42,173 nt of DNA from an uncultured Porphyromonadaceae bacterium (GCA_945916235.1 CAMEGQ010000013.1:1-42173); one strand, 5' to 3'. Positions 1 to 10,138 are shown, numbered from the stretch's first letter. The notes: generated by a model from the letters alone, not told the origin. Made by a program: numbers and translations.

Positions 1-19
1 GGATCAAACTCTTCGTTGT
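1..19 (-). rRNA. rrs: 16S rRNA, extreme 5' end (partial)
   Basis: The first bases, read on the minus strand, give AACGAAGAGTTTGATCC. This is the conserved 5' end of bacterial 16S rRNA and the site of the universal 27F primer. By alignment to E. coli numbering the mature 5' end falls near position 19. Only about 19 nt are inside the window; the gene continues leftward outside it. Tandem promoters upstream (244-274 and 358-389) fit an rRNA operon. The exact 5' processing site is inferred. Confidence 0.9.
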
Positions 20-236
20 TGTTTATCTTTTTTCTCTTTTTTCAAAGTGAAAAATGACCGAAACGTTCGACGTCCGCGCCTCTTTTCAAGGCCGGACCGG
101 CTTTTGGATTTCCTAGTGAATTGACAGAGTCAGTTACAATGTTCCTTTTTTGCTCTTGTACTACTCTTGAAATTCAGTCTATTGTAAATCTTTCAATGTT
201 CTATTCCGGGACCCCCGTTGTTCAGGAGGGGCGAAA
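20..236 (-). other. 16S rRNA 5' leader (transcribed spacer)
   Basis: This is the non-coding stretch between the proximal rRNA promoter and the mature 16S 5' end. Read on the minus strand it holds a short GC hairpin (GCCGG-TCC-GGC, near positions 90-105) and a run of purines just before 16S. No credible ORF is present. It would be removed during rRNA processing; I did not identify a boxA antitermination site with confidence. Confidence 0.6.
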
Positions 237-243
237 AACTTTG

Positions 244-274
244 CAAAGTTACGAAGAAGATTTCAAACTTGCAA
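244..274 (-). promoter_or_regulatory. rRNA operon promoter, proximal
   Basis: On the minus strand there is TAACTTTG (complement of 244-251), a perfect match to the Bacteroidetes -7 element TAnnTTTG. A TTG (complement of 272-274) lies 20 bp upstream as the -33 element. Transcription would begin near 237, giving a leader of roughly 215 nt before 16S. The spacing is identical to that of the second promoter at 358-389. Confidence 0.7.
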
Positions 275-357
275 CTTTTTTTTGCCATTTTTACTCTCTT
301 TTCTTCCGCCGCTCTTGCGAGCTCCGGAAGGAGGACCTCCGTCCCCGAAAGCGAGTG

Positions 358-389
358 CAAAGGTAGGCAATGTTTTTGAACCGTGCAAA
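358..389 (-). promoter_or_regulatory. rRNA operon promoter, distal
   Basis: On the minus strand there is TTTGC (complement of 385-389), a 20-bp spacer, and TACCTTTG (complement of 358-365) followed by CACTCGC. This matches the Bacteroidetes -33/-7 consensus and resembles other strong promoters in this window, such as the one at 38010-38040. It lies 114 bp upstream of the proximal promoter. The initially transcribed region includes a short perfect inverted repeat (GGAGG-A-CCTCC) near 330-341. Confidence 0.7.
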
Positions 390-547
390 TATTTCAGCAA
401 AAAATTGCGAAAAAATATGTTTTTCAGCATAATTTTCCAACCGGCCAACCGCTCTCAAAAGCCCTAAGCCCCTATCCCATCTCAATTTAGATGACTTTCC
501 ATGTCACAGAAGAAAATCTCCGATTCACGAGCAAAATTCCTCAGGAC

Positions 548-581
548 TTTGCAGATTTCCCGATAAAAAACCTTACCTTCG
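548..581 (+). promoter_or_regulatory. possible promoter of the DUF1460 gene
   Basis: TTTG at 548-551, a 22-bp gap, then TACCTTCG at 574-581. The last element differs by one base from TAnnTTTG. It sits about 105 bp upstream of the ATG chosen for the DUF1460 gene. If real, it argues against translation from the upstream in-frame ATG at 491. The match is imperfect, so this is a weak call. Confidence 0.35.
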
Positions 582-685
582 CAAAAAGCAATGGAATGCC
601 TGCCGACAATCTCATTGGAAATCCCGAACGTTGTCCCGATTCCCGGGCAAAAATTCGAGAAAAGCCTGAAAACCTATCTCACAAA

Positions 686-1630
686 ATGAAAATCTCATCG
701 ACATTATATAATGTAGCGATTGCTGCGGCAATTCTTGCCGGCACGCTCTTCACGGGCACACCGGCCGTCTCAGCCGCTGACGTTGCCTCCGAGAGCAATA
801 ATGTTTCCGCCCATGCCGCCACTGAAGGTGTCGCCCTGGGTGTGCGGTTTCATAATCTTGCGGCCGATACCACGCGTATCACCAACATCCTCATTGAAGA
901 ATGCAAGCAGCAGAACGCAGGCAACATCGTGCGTATCGCCGAGCAACTGATCGGCACTCCCTACGGCGCAGCCACTCTCGACGGCCACCCGCACGAGCCC
1001 GAGATGCTCACTGTCAATCTCGACAGCCTCGACTGCACCACTTTCGTAGAGACAGTGCTTGCACTGGCAGCCACAGCCGACCATTACCGCCGCTCATGGC
1101 GCGATTTCACATACTACCTCGGCGACCTCCGCTATCGCGGCGGCAATAACAAAGGGTACGGTTCGCGGCTGCACTACGCCAGCGAATGGATTGTCGACAA
1201 TTCCGCGCGCGGCAATCTGCGCGAGGTGACCGCTGACGTCGACGGCGCACGCCACAATGTCAAGACGCTCGATTTCATGTCGGCCCACCGCGACCTCTAC
1301 CCTGCTCTGGCCGATTCGCTTAATTTCGACGCTATCCGCCGGGCTGAGTCGGGCTACAGCAACCATCGCTACCCGGTGGTCAAAGCCGGGCAGGCAAAAG
1401 ACAAGCGACTGATGAGCGTAGTCCGCAATGGCGACGTAGTGCTTTTCACCACCTCCGCCAAAGGGCTGGATGTCAGCCACATGGGAATCGTAAAAATAGT
1501 TGATGGGCGTCCGCGACTGATTCATGCCTCCTCAAGCGCAGGCAAAGTAATCCTCGACCCGCTGACCATCCCCGAATACATCGCCCGCCACCGCGCCGAA
1601 GGGATCCGTCTGGTCCGTCTGGTCAAATAG
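686..1630 (+). CDS. DUF1460 family N-acetylmuramoyl-L-alanine amidase-like protein, secreted
   Basis: A 314-residue exported protein of the DUF1460 family (PF07313), NlpC/P60-like enzymes thought to act on cell-wall peptides. Residues 1-30 form a classic signal peptide (basic start, hydrophobic AAAILAGTLF core, cleavage near VSA-AD). The family hallmark DCTTFVE holds the likely catalytic Cys117; His265 (SHMGIV) and His280 (RLIHASS) are candidate partners. The open frame extends upstream to an ATG at 491, but only the ATG at 686 puts the signal peptide at the N-terminus. It stands alone between the rRNA promoters and enolase, ending in TAG. Substrate is inferred from the family; periplasmic location from the signal peptide. 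Confidence 0.85.
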   Translation: MKISSTLYNVAIAAAILAGTLFTGTPAVSAADVASESNNVSAHAATEGVALGVRFHNLAADTTRITNILIEECKQQNAGNIVRIAEQLIGTPYGAATLDGHPHEPEMLTVNLDSLDCTTFVETVLALAATADHYRRSWRDFTYYLGDLRYRGGNNKGYGSRLHYASEWIVDNSARGNLREVTADVDGARHNVKTLDFMSAHRDLYPALADSLNFDAIRRAESGYSNHRYPVVKAGQAKDKRLMSVVRNGDVVLFTTSAKGLDVSHMGIVKIVDGRPRLIHASSSAGKVILDPLTIPEYIARHRAEGIRLVRLVK

Positions 1631-1706
1631 CCCGCCAAAACAGCCATCCACAAACAGCCATCCACAAATAGCTCCCCATTTCTACTGAATATTACCTCTA
1701 AAAGGC

Positions 1707-1750
1707 AATCGGCCGACGCAATCCCGGGTTGTGGATTGCATCGGCCGATT
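1707..1750. terminator. terminator between the convergent DUF1460 and eno genes
   Basis: An 18-bp inverted repeat (arms 1707-1724 and 1733-1750) with an 8-nt loop. The arms differ at one position, which becomes a G-U pair in the minus-strand RNA, so the hairpin is complete in that direction. On the minus strand it is followed by GCCTTTT, as expected for a terminator of eno. On the plus strand the tail is only weakly T-rich, so bidirectional use is plausible but less sure. Confidence 0.75.
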
Positions 1751-1829
1751 TATATTATCTCATGCCGTGAAGGTGGCGGCTGGCAGTCAGGGTATCACCC
1801 TGCTGCCGGCGCCTCTTCCGCGCTCTGAA

Positions 1830-3272
<1,443 letters not shown>

Positions 3273-3318
3273 TTATGCTAAAACGAGCGGCCGAACCATT
3301 CGAAAGCTCGAATCGGCA

Positions 3319-3372
3319 CAAAACAAACGCCATCCGCATGGCCATGCCCTCAGGGGCGGCTTTGCGGATGGC
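3319..3372 (-). terminator. Rho-independent terminator after rplQ
   Basis: A perfect 10-bp inverted repeat, GCCATCCGCA / TGCGGATGGC (arms 3329-3338 and 3363-3372), with a GC-rich loop. On the minus strand it is followed by GTTTGTTTT. It starts 25 nt past the rplQ stop codon and closes the ribosomal-protein cluster before eno. Confidence 0.85.
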
Positions 3373-3397
3373 ATTTATTTTAATCCTTGTGCAGGAA

Positions 3398-3910
3398 TTA
3401 TTCAGCTGCGGGAGCTTCAGCTGCGGGAGCTTCGGCTGCAGGAGCTTCGGCTGCAGGAGCTTCAGCTGCGGGAGCCTCGGCCTTGGGAGCGGTCTTTTTG
3501 CTGCGGCGGGTGCGGGTCGACTTCTTGGCTTCCTTGGTCTTGAGCATGGCTTCGTTGTAATCAACCAGCTCGATGAAGCAGGTCTTGGCGTTGTCGCCCA
3601 GACGGTTGCCGGTCTTTAGGATGCGGGTGTAACCACCGGGACGCTCGGCGATTTTCTGCGAGATTTCGCGGAAAAGCTCGGTGACGGCCTCTTTGTTCTG
3701 CAGATAGGAGAAGACGAGGCGGCGGTTGGCCATATTGTCGTTTTTCGCGCGGTTGATCAGCGGCTCGGCGTAAACGCGGAGTGCCTTTGCTTTTGCCAGC
3801 GTGGTGAAGATTCTCTTATGCTTGATCAGCGAGATAGTCATGTTGGCGAGTAAGGCGTCGCGGTGAGCTTTCTTACGCGAAAGATGATTGAAAGATTTAT
3901 TGTGTCTCAT
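3398..3910 (-). CDS. rplQ: 50S ribosomal protein L17, with an acidic APAAE-repeat tail
   Basis: A 170-residue L17, a large-subunit protein near the exit tunnel. Residues 1 to about 125 are canonical ([20 protein letters not shown], and [20 protein letters not shown]). Beyond a basic stretch ([11 protein letters not shown]) the protein ends in five near-identical APAAE units, encoded by 15-bp tandem repeats at about 3401-3475. The core family is about 120-130 residues, so the tail is extra and probably disordered; Bacteroidetes L17 proteins often have such extensions. It is the last gene of the alpha operon, 8 nt after rpoA. Confidence 0.96.
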   Translation of the reverse strand: MRHNKSFNHLSRKKAHRDALLANMTISLIKHKRIFTTLAKAKALRVYAEPLINRAKNDNMANRRLVFSYLQNKEAVTELFREISQKIAERPGGYTRILKTGNRLGDNAKTCFIELVDYNEAMLKTKEAKKSTRTRRSKKTAPKAEAPAAEAPAAEAPAAEAPAAEAPAAE

Positions 3911-3918
3911 CGTTGTAT

Positions 3919-4911
3919 TTACTCTTTGTCTAATTTATACTTTGAAATATCCATTCCGAACGAAAGGTTGAGGTTCGCCAGGAGCTCGTCGAGCTCGGTG
4001 AGCGATTTCTTACCGAAGTTGCGGAATTTGAGGAGGTCTGTCTTATTGAAGACAACCAGTTCGCCAAGGGTCTCGACCTCAGCACTCTTGAGGCAGTTGA
4101 GGGCGCGTACGGAGAGGTCCATATCCACCAGCTTGGTCTTGAGCAGCTGGCGCATGTGGAGGATTTCTTCGTCGAACTCTTCAGTGGCCTCCGTGTTGGT
4201 GGTCTCGATGGTGATGCGCTCGTCGGAGAGCAGGTTCAGATGATAAATCAGAATCTTGGCTGCTTCCTTGAGGGCTTCTTTCGGAAGGATCGAACCATTG
4301 GTTGTGATTTCAATGACAAGCTTTTCGTAGTCGGTCTTCTGGTCGACGCGGAAGTTTTCAACAGCGTACTTGACGTTTTTGATCGGGGTGTAGATCGAGT
4401 CGATAGCCAGAGTCTGAATATCCTGGATGTCGACCTGATTCTCATCGGCGGGAACCCAGCCGCGACCTTTGTTGATGGTCACCTCGATGTTGAAACCGGC
4501 GTCGGGATCCAAATGACAAATGACTTCGTCGGGGTTGAGCACCTCGAAGCCCGTGAGGGCTTTGCCAATGTCACCGGCTTTGAACACCTCCTGACCCGAT
4601 ACGTTGATGGTAGCTTTCTCCGTCTCGGCATCTTCGGTCACCTGCTTGAGATCTACCTTCTTGAGATTGAGGATAATGTTGGTCACATCCTCTTTTACGC
4701 CGGGGATGGTATCAAATTCGTGCTTCACGCCGTCGATTTTGATTGCACAGATGGCATAGCCTTCGAGCGACGAGAGCAAAACGCGACGCAGTGCGTTACC
4801 GATAGTGATACCATAGCCGGGCTCCAAGGGCTTGAACTCGAATTTGCCGTAGAAGTTGTTAGCTTCTAACATCACAACCTTATCGGGTTTTTGGAATGCT
4901 AAAATAGCCAT
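3919..4911 (-). CDS. rpoA: DNA-directed RNA polymerase alpha subunit
   Basis: A 330-residue alpha subunit that scaffolds RNA polymerase assembly and contacts promoters and activators. The N-terminal dimerisation domain shows [20 protein letters not shown]; the C-terminal domain shows [16 protein letters not shown] and [13 protein letters not shown], the helix-hairpin-helix that binds DNA and regulators. Both domains and the linker are intact and the length is typical. It sits between rpsD (20 nt) and rplQ (8 nt), the usual alpha-operon position. Confidence 0.98.
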   Translation of the reverse strand: MAILAFQKPDKVVMLEANNFYGKFEFKPLEPGYGITIGNALRRVLLSSLEGYAICAIKIDGVKHEFDTIPGVKEDVTNIILNLKKVDLKQVTEDAETEKATINVSGQEVFKAGDIGKALTGFEVLNPDEVICHLDPDAGFNIEVTINKGRGWVPADENQVDIQDIQTLAIDSIYTPIKNVKYAVENFRVDQKTDYEKLVIEITTNGSILPKEALKEAAKILIYHLNLLSDERITIETTNTEATEEFDEEILHMRQLLKTKLVDMDLSVRALNCLKSAEVETLGELVVFNKTDLLKFRNFGKKSLTELDELLANLNLSFGMDISKYKLDKE

Positions 4912-4931
4912 GGATCTTAGTGTGTTAATTA

Positions 4932-5537
4932 TTATTTAGAATACAACTCGACGATAAGCTGCTCCTTGATATTTTCGGGGATATCCTCGCGGGTGGGTAC
5001 GTGCAGGAGCTTGCCGCTCTTGGTTGATTCGTCCCATTCGAGCCAGGGATATTTGCTGTGGTTGAAGCCGGCCAGCGAGTCGCCGATGACTTCAAGCGAT
5101 TTTGATTTTTCGCGTACGCCTACCACATCGCCGGCTACTACGGCATACGAGGGGATGTTAACCACCTTGCCGTTGACAGTCACATGCTTGTGGAGCACGA
5201 GCTGACGGGCTGCTGCGCGGGTGGGGGCGATACCCAGACGGTAAACTACATTGTCGAGACGGCCTTCGAGAAGCTGCAGAAGGATCTCACCGGTAATACC
5301 TTTCATCGAGGATGCTTTCTCGAAGAGGTTGCGGAACTGACGCTCCAGCACACCGTAGGTGTATTTAGCCTTCTGTTTTTCACGAAGCTGAGTGCCATAC
5401 TCCGAGGTTTTGCGACGGCGGTTCTGGCCGTGCTGACCGGGAGGGAAGTTGCGGTTGGCGAGAATCTTATCTTCACCGAAGATAGGTTCGCCGAATTTGC
5501 GGGCGATTTTGGTCTTGGGACCTGTATATCTAGCCAT
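4932..5537 (-). CDS. rpsD: 30S ribosomal protein S4
   Basis: A 201-residue S4, a primary 16S-binding protein that starts 30S assembly at the 5' domain. The start [17 protein letters not shown], the central [17 protein letters not shown] and the S4 RNA-binding domain ([37 protein letters not shown]) are clear. No zinc-binding Cys cluster is present at the N-terminus, so it is the zinc-free form. In E. coli S4 represses the alpha operon; whether that holds here is unknown. An unusual 208-nt spacer lies before it. Confidence 0.98.
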   Translation of the reverse strand: MARYTGPKTKIARKFGEPIFGEDKILANRNFPPGQHGQNRRRKTSEYGTQLREKQKAKYTYGVLERQFRNLFEKASSMKGITGEILLQLLEGRLDNVVYRLGIAPTRAAARQLVLHKHVTVNGKVVNIPSYAVVAGDVVGVREKSKSLEVIGDSLAGFNHSKYPWLEWDESTKSGKLLHVPTREDIPENIKEQLIVELYSK

Positions 5538-5745
5538 TTGTTAAGTCTTAAATTTAAAATTTTAATGTTTGCCGGGGCTTTCCGAACCTGGCGGACGGGC
5601 CTTGGCCTTATAGGCCTGGGGCGCTCTCCGCGCTGAATCCCCATTGATCTGGTCGCGGCCGATGCCGACGGCATGCGGCTGTGTGTCCCGGCGGGTTACT
5701 TAAGATTAAGCGGAGCCTGTGGGCTGACCCGGGGTCAGCTGCTGA
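5538..5745 (-). other. structured GC-rich spacer between rpsK and rpsD
   Basis: A 208-nt gap with no credible ORF. It contains a 17-bp palindrome (GCTGACCC-G-GGGTCAGC, 5723-5739) just past the rpsK stop, a second inverted repeat (ATGCCG-A-CGGCAT, near 5663-5675) and a third (GGCCT-TAT-AGGCC, near 5605-5617). The 30 nt before rpsD are A/T-rich, as is common before Bacteroidetes start codons. The 11-mer GGGGTCAGCTG here recurs after rpsN (12172-12182). No TAnnTTTG promoter box is present. Confidence 0.6.
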
Positions 5746-6135
5746 TCAGACGCGACGGCGTTTCGGGGGACGGCAACCGTTGTGAGGAAGCGGAGTAACG
5801 TCGATGATTTCGGTCACTTCGATACCCATTCCGTGCACGGTGCGGATTGCGCTCTCGCGGCCGTTGCCGGGACCTTTTACATAAGCCTTCACTTTGCGGA
5901 GGCCGAGGTCATAGGCTACTTTACCGCAATCCTGTGCTGCCATCTGGGCTGCATAAGGAGTGTTCTTCTTCGAGCCACGGAAGCCCATTTTGCCGGCGCT
6001 CGACCAGGAGATCACCTGGCCTTCGCTATTGGCTAAGCATACGATGATATTGTTGAAGGAAGAGTGAACGTGGAGCTGACCAAGTGCGTCAACCTTGACG
6101 TTTCTCTTTTTAGCTGCGACTGTTTTCTTTGCCAT
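5746..6135 (-). CDS. rpsK: 30S ribosomal protein S11
   Basis: A 129-residue S11 that lines the 30S platform near the mRNA exit and contacts 16S helix 45. Family motifs include [55 protein letters not shown] and the basic C-terminus [12 protein letters not shown]. Length and start are canonical. It follows rpsM by 33 nt and is separated from rpsD by an unusually long structured spacer. Confidence 0.98.
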   Translation of the reverse strand: MAKKTVAAKKRNVKVDALGQLHVHSSFNNIIVCLANSEGQVISWSSAGKMGFRGSKKNTPYAAQMAAQDCGKVAYDLGLRKVKAYVKGPGNGRESAIRTVHGMGIEVTEIIDVTPLPHNGCRPPKRRRV

Positions 6136-6168
6136 ATTGCTAAAAAATTTGATTCGGGGTCACGAAGA

Positions 6169-6549
6169 TTATTTCGTTGCCTTTTTCTTGTTAGCGACTG
6201 TTTTTTTGCGGCCCTTACGGGTGCGGGCATTATTTTTGGTGCTCTGACCGCGAACGGGAAGGCCGTTGCGGTGGCGGATACCGCGGTAGCAGCCGATATC
6301 CATCAATCGCTTGATGTTAAGCTGGTTTTCGCTGCGCAGGTCACCTTCAACCTTATAGTTCTCCTGGATTACTTCACGAACCTTAGCTGCCTGAGCATCG
6401 GTCCAGTCCTGTACCTTGATGCTGACATCAACGCCGGCTTTCTCCAGGATGGTCTTTGCGGCGCTTCGGCCGATGCCGAAGATATAGGTCAAGGCGATTT
6501 CGCCTCGTTTGTTCTGGGGGAGGTCAACTCCCACGATTCTTACTGCCAT
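6169..6549 (-). CDS. rpsM: 30S ribosomal protein S13
   Basis: A 126-residue S13 at the head of the 30S subunit, contacting the P-site tRNA and the 50S through an inter-subunit bridge. The start [20 protein letters not shown], the helix-two-turns-helix region [19 protein letters not shown] and the C-terminal [18 protein letters not shown] all match. The basic tail that reaches the tRNA is present. It follows rpmJ after a 179-nt spacer. Confidence 0.98.
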   Translation of the reverse strand: MAVRIVGVDLPQNKRGEIALTYIFGIGRSAAKTILEKAGVDVSIKVQDWTDAQAAKVREVIQENYKVEGDLRSENQLNIKRLMDIGCYRGIRHRNGLPVRGQSTKNNARTRKGRKKTVANKKKATK

Positions 6550-6728
6550 AAAAAGCTTTTTTAGTTATCTCTGAATGAAATTAGTGTCGGGATGCGGATT
6601 CGCTGGCCGGCTTTGGTTGCATTGGCGCCCCATGGGTCCGGGCCGACCTTACAGGTCGGGCTGCCGGAGCCTATATCCTGACGGGAGCTAATAGGCAACC
6701 GGGGGTTGGAGCCGGGTAAGAGTGCGAT
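6550..6728 (-). other. structured GC-rich spacer between rpmJ and rpsM
   Basis: A 179-nt gap without an ORF. It carries inverted repeats CCGACCT-TAC-AGGTCGG (about 6639-6655) and CAACC-GGG-GGTTG (about 6695-6707). The stretch just before rpsM is A/T-rich. No TAnnTTTG box is seen, so it is probably transcribed through from upstream. Confidence 0.55.
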
Positions 6729-6845
6729 TTATCCCTGACGCTGTTTGTTTTTGGGGTTTTTCTTGTTGATCACATAAAGACGGCCCTTGCGACGGACAAT
6801 CTTGTCGTCGGCGGAACGCTTTTTGATTGAGGCTCTAACTTTCAT
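6729..6845 (-). CDS. rpmJ: 50S ribosomal protein L36, zinc-free type
   Basis: A 38-residue L36 found by translating the gap between infA and rps[11 protein letters not shown] at the start, [14 protein letters not shown] in the middle and the invariant end KNKQRQG. The four zinc ligands of the classic form (C11, C14, C27, H33 in E. coli) are S11, D14, N27 and N33 here, so this is a zinc-independent variant. It sits 31 nt after infA in the usual secY-map-infA-rpmJ order. Confidence 0.96.
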   Translation of the reverse strand: MKVRASIKKRSADDKIVRRKGRLYVINKKNPKNKQRQG

Positions 6846-6876
6846 TGGGGTAAATCAGTTTGTATTGTGATGGGGA

Positions 6877-7095
6877 TTATTTGTAGCGGAAAGCGATACG
6901 GCCTTTTGACAGGTCGTAGGGCGACATTTCTACACGCACCTTATCGCCGGGCAGGATTTTGATGTAGTGCATACGCATCTTGCCTGAGATATGGGCGGTG
7001 ATTTCGTGGCCGTTTTCCAGCTCCACGCGGAACATGGCGTTGGAGAGCGATTCCACGATGGTGCCGTCTTGTTCGATTGCCGATTGTTTTGCCAT
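6877..7095 (-). CDS. infA: Translation initiation factor IF-1
   Basis: A 72-residue single OB-fold protein that occupies the ribosomal A site during initiation. [29 protein letters not shown] and the end [15 protein letters not shown] are characteristic. Length is exactly standard. It lies between map (59 nt) and rpmJ (31 nt). Confidence 0.98.
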   Translation of the reverse strand: MAKQSAIEQDGTIVESLSNAMFRVELENGHEITAHISGKMRMHYIKILPGDKVRVEMSPYDLSKGRIAFRYK

Positions 7096-7154
7096 AGATT
7101 GTCTGAATTGTATGGGTTTTAATGGTTGAGAGCAGGCGTATCAGGGAGCTATTC

Positions 7155-7937
7155 TCAGATGAAGCGGTCGCCGAGAGCTTGCTCCACGTAGTCGTAAGTT
7201 GTCAGGATTTCGGCTTTGCCGTCGACCACGGCGAGCGTGTGTTCGAAGTGTGCCGAGGGCTTGCGGTCGCGGGTGCGGCAGGTCCATCCGTCGGCTTCGA
7301 TCACTATGTTACGGCTTCCGAGATTAATCATGGGCTCGATGCACAGGCACATCCCGTTCTTGATCACGGGGCCAGTGCCACGACGGCCATAATTGGGCAC
7401 CTCGGGGTCTTCATGCATATTCCGTCCGATACCATGACCGCACATCTCGCGCACCACGGAGTATCCGCGGTGTTCGCAATACGTCTGCACGGCATTGGCG
7501 ATGTCGCCGATACGGTTCCCTTCGCGGCAGGCCTCGATGCCCTTGTAGAGCGACGCCTTGGTGTCGACCAGAAGCTGGCGCACTTTGGGATCAATCTCAC
7601 CTACGGCGAACGTGTAGCACATATCGCCGTTGAAGCCATCGAGCTCGGCCACAATGTCGAGGCCGATAATATCGCCTTCGCGCAGAGTACGCGTCGAGGG
7701 GAATCCGTGGACCACAATTTCATTCACCTCCATGCACACGGCCCCGGGGAAACCCTCGTAGCCGAGGCAAGTAGGCCGACCGCCATTGTCAAGGATATAT
7801 TCCTTGGCAATGGAGTCGAGCTTATGAGTGGTGACACCCGGAGCCACCCACTTGGCCATTTCGCCGAGTGCGCGGGAAGTCAGATCAGCTGCCTTACGCA
7901 TCTTTTCTATCTCATCGGGAGTCTTGAGGTAAATCAT
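7155..7937 (-). CDS. map: Methionine aminopeptidase, type I
   Basis: A 260-residue MetAP that removes the initiator Met from nascent proteins. The metal ligands are visible: Asp in GLDIVAELDGFNGD (two Asp residues, one at each end), His in MCGHGIGRNMHEDP, Glu in CLCIEPMIN and Glu in SAHFEHTLAVV. No N-terminal extension is present, as expected for the simple bacterial form. It sits between secY and infA; adk, found there in many bacteria, is absent, which is the usual Bacteroidales arrangement. Confidence 0.97.
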   Translation of the reverse strand: MIYLKTPDEIEKMRKAADLTSRALGEMAKWVAPGVTTHKLDSIAKEYILDNGGRPTCLGYEGFPGAVCMEVNEIVVHGFPSTRTLREGDIIGLDIVAELDGFNGDMCYTFAVGEIDPKVRQLLVDTKASLYKGIEACREGNRIGDIANAVQTYCEHRGYSVVREMCGHGIGRNMHEDPEVPNYGRRGTGPVIKNGMCLCIEPMINLGSRNIVIEADGWTCRTRDRKPSAHFEHTLAVVDGKAEILTTYDYVEQALGDRFI

Positions 7938-7999
7938 ATCGTAGTAGTATCGGTTGGTTAGTCGTTGATACGTCGCGGGTTCAGTTCATCTGTGGAAAA

Positions 8000-9346
8000 T
8001 CAATAGGCGCTACCGGTCGTACGTCCTTTGATCTTACCTTCTTTCATCAGGCCGTCGTAGTGGTGCATCATCAGGTGCGATTCGATCTGCTGGAGAGTAT
8101 CGAGAACCACACCCACCATAATCAGCAGCGATGTGCCGCCGAAGAACTGGGCGAAGTTCTGGCTGATACCGAAGCTGCGGGCGAACGCCGGGAGGATGGC
8201 CACGATGCCGAGGAAGAGCGAGCCGGGCAGAGTGATTCGGCTGAGAATCGACTCCAGATATTCGGCCGTCTTCTTGCCGGGCTTGACGCCGGGGATGAAG
8301 CCGTTGTTGCGTTTCATCTCTTCAGCCATCTGAGTGGGGCGCACGGTGATGGCGGTATAGAAGTAGGTGAACGCTACGATCATCAGGAAGTAGACAAAGT
8401 TGTACCAGAATCCGTTGATATCGGTGAAGGTGGCGAAGAAGCCGTGGCCTTCGCCGGCGCTGAATCCGGCCAGCGTGAGCGGGATGAACATGATTGCCTG
8501 GGCAAAGATGATAGGCATCACACCGGCAGCATTCACCTTCAGAGGGATATACTGGCGGGCACCGCCATACTGCTTGTTGCCCACAATACGCTTGGCGTAC
8601 TGCACGGGCACTTTGCGTGTACCCTGTACAAGCAGCACAGCGCCGACTGTCACGGCGAACAGCAGGATGACTTCGACGATGAACATGATCAAACCGCCCT
8701 CTGAACCGGTCGATCCCGGCAGGCGGCTGGTGAATTCATAGAACAGAGCCACAGGGAGGCGGGCGATGATACCCACGAGGATGATGAACGAGATACCGTT
8801 GCCGATACCGCGGTCGGTGATACGCTCACCCAGCCACATGATGAACATCGATCCTGCAGCCAGCACGATGGTCAGGAACGCTGTCATCCAGAAGCCCATC
8901 TCTACCGTACCGCCTGCGTTGATCACCTGAATGCGGAGGTTGAGAAGGTAAGCCGGTCCCTGGACTAACAGAATCAGGACGGTCAGATATCTCGTATACT
9001 GATTGAGCTTCTGACGGCCGCTCTCGCCTTCACGCTGCATCTTCTGGAACGAAGGGAGCACCATACCTGCCAGCTGGATTACGATCGAAGCTGTGATGTA
9101 GGGCATGATACCCAGCGCGAAGATCGACGCCTGAGAGAAGGCGCCGCCCGAGAACATATCCAGAAGCTGCATCAGGCCGGAGCGGTTGGTGAAGGAGGTA
9201 AGGGCGTCGAGGTCGTTGGGATTGATGCCCGGAAGGACCACATAACAGCCCAGACGATATACCAGCACCAGAAGCACGGTGATTGTCAGTCGCTGACGAA
9301 GCTCCTGAATCGTCCAGATATTCTTTAAGGTTTGAATAAATTTCAT
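8000..9346 (-). CDS. secY: Preprotein translocase subunit SecY
   Basis: A 448-residue channel subunit of the Sec translocon. About ten hydrophobic segments can be counted. Signature stretches include the plug-region LMQLLDMFSGGAFSQ, ALGIMPYITASIVIQL (TM2 signature) and WLGERITDRGIGNGIS (TM4 to cytoplasmic loop). The conserved cytoplasmic loop arginines lie around QGTRKVPVQYAKRIVG. It begins 4 nt after rplO, so the two are translationally close. Confidence 0.98.
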   Translation of the reverse strand: MKFIQTLKNIWTIQELRQRLTITVLLVLVYRLGCYVVLPGINPNDLDALTSFTNRSGLMQLLDMFSGGAFSQASIFALGIMPYITASIVIQLAGMVLPSFQKMQREGESGRQKLNQYTRYLTVLILLVQGPAYLLNLRIQVINAGGTVEMGFWMTAFLTIVLAAGSMFIMWLGERITDRGIGNGISFIILVGIIARLPVALFYEFTSRLPGSTGSEGGLIMFIVEVILLFAVTVGAVLLVQGTRKVPVQYAKRIVGNKQYGGARQYIPLKVNAAGVMPIIFAQAIMFIPLTLAGFSAGEGHGFFATFTDINGFWYNFVYFLMIVAFTYFYTAITVRPTQMAEEMKRNNGFIPGVKPGKKTAEYLESILSRITLPGSLFLGIVAILPAFARSFGISQNFAQFFGGTSLLIMVGVVLDTLQQIESHLMMHHYDGLMKEGKIKGRTTGSAY

Positions 9347-9350
9347 CGAA

Positions 9351-9800
9351 TTATTTCACTTTGTTGATGGAACCGCCGGCCTCAACGATGGCTTTTTCGG
9401 CAGTTGCGGAAAATGCGTTGGCTTCCACTGCGAGCTTCTTGGTGAGCGAACCGTTGCCGAGCACCTTGACGAGGTCCTTCTTGCCTACCAGACCGGCAGC
9501 GCGAAGCTCGTCGAGGCCGATCTTCTCCAGGTCGCGGGCTGCGGCCAGAGCTTCCAGGGCATCGAGGTTGATTACTTTGTATTCAACGCGGTTCATATTC
9601 TTGAAGCCCCATTTGGGGAGGCGACGCTGAAGGGGCATCTGACCGCCTTCGAAACCGATTTTACGCGAATAGCCCGAGCGCGATTTTGCACCCTTGTGGC
9701 CGCGGGTTGATGTGCCGCCTTTGCCGGAACCGGGACCACGGCCAACACGCTTGGAGTTGAATGTGGAGCCTACGGCGGGTTTCAAATTACTTAAATCCAT
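9351..9800 (-). CDS. rplO: 50S ribosomal protein L15
   Basis: A 149-residue L15, a late-assembly large-subunit protein. The N-terminus MDLSNLKPAVGSTFNSKRVG and the glycine-rich RGPGSGKGGTSTRGHKGAKS, which threads into 23S rRNA, are typical, as is GFEGGQMPLQRRLPKWGF. It lies 4 nt before secY and 123 nt after rpmD. That spacer is longer than usual and GC-rich in its middle. Confidence 0.97.
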   Translation of the reverse strand: MDLSNLKPAVGSTFNSKRVGRGPGSGKGGTSTRGHKGAKSRSGYSRKIGFEGGQMPLQRRLPKWGFKNMNRVEYKVINLDALEALAAARDLEKIGLDELRAAGLVGKKDLVKVLGNGSLTKKLAVEANAFSATAEKAIVEAGGSINKVK

Positions 9801-9923
9801 GATATGTGGGAAGTGAATTTGTTACGTGAAAAATTTGTATTGTTTGTTCAGATTGAAGATGGATTCCGGACCGCCAGCGGTCCGGCGTCGGTCCATTCCG
9901 GTTGCCGCCAGAGCAAGCCCTTG

Positions 9924-10103
9924 TCAGGCTTTCTCTACGGTGACCAGATGGTGAACTTTCTTTACCATACCCAGGATCGAGGGGGTGTCCTCTTTCACTA
10001 CGGTGTGGTTCATCTTCTTGATGCCGAGGGCGTTGAGGGTGCGTTTCTGCACGGCAGGAGCGCCGATGCGGCTTTTGGTCTGAGTTATTTTAATCTGTGC
10101 CAT
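9924..10103 (-). CDS. rpmD: 50S ribosomal protein L30
   Basis: A 59-residue L30 found by translation of the gap between rpsE and rplO. It starts MAQIKITQTKSRIGAP, continues KRTLNALGIKKMNHTVV and ends VKKVHHLVTVEKA. These match the short single-domain L30 family in length and pattern. It is 35 nt after rpsE and 123 nt before rplO, the canonical spc order. Confidence 0.96.
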   Translation of the reverse strand: MAQIKITQTKSRIGAPAVQKRTLNALGIKKMNHTVVKEDTPSILGMVKKVHHLVTVEKA

Positions 10104-10138
10104 TTTATCGATTGTTGGAATGTGAAAAAAGTGGGAGA

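Noticed and set aside
121-485. Several short ORFs before the DUF1460 gene
   Set aside because: They overlap the rRNA leader and its tandem promoters and have no protein-like features.
1641-1670. Two copies of CAGCCATCCACAAA in tandem after the DUF1460 gene
   Set aside because: Only two copies and no related sequence elsewhere in the window; probably a small local duplication.
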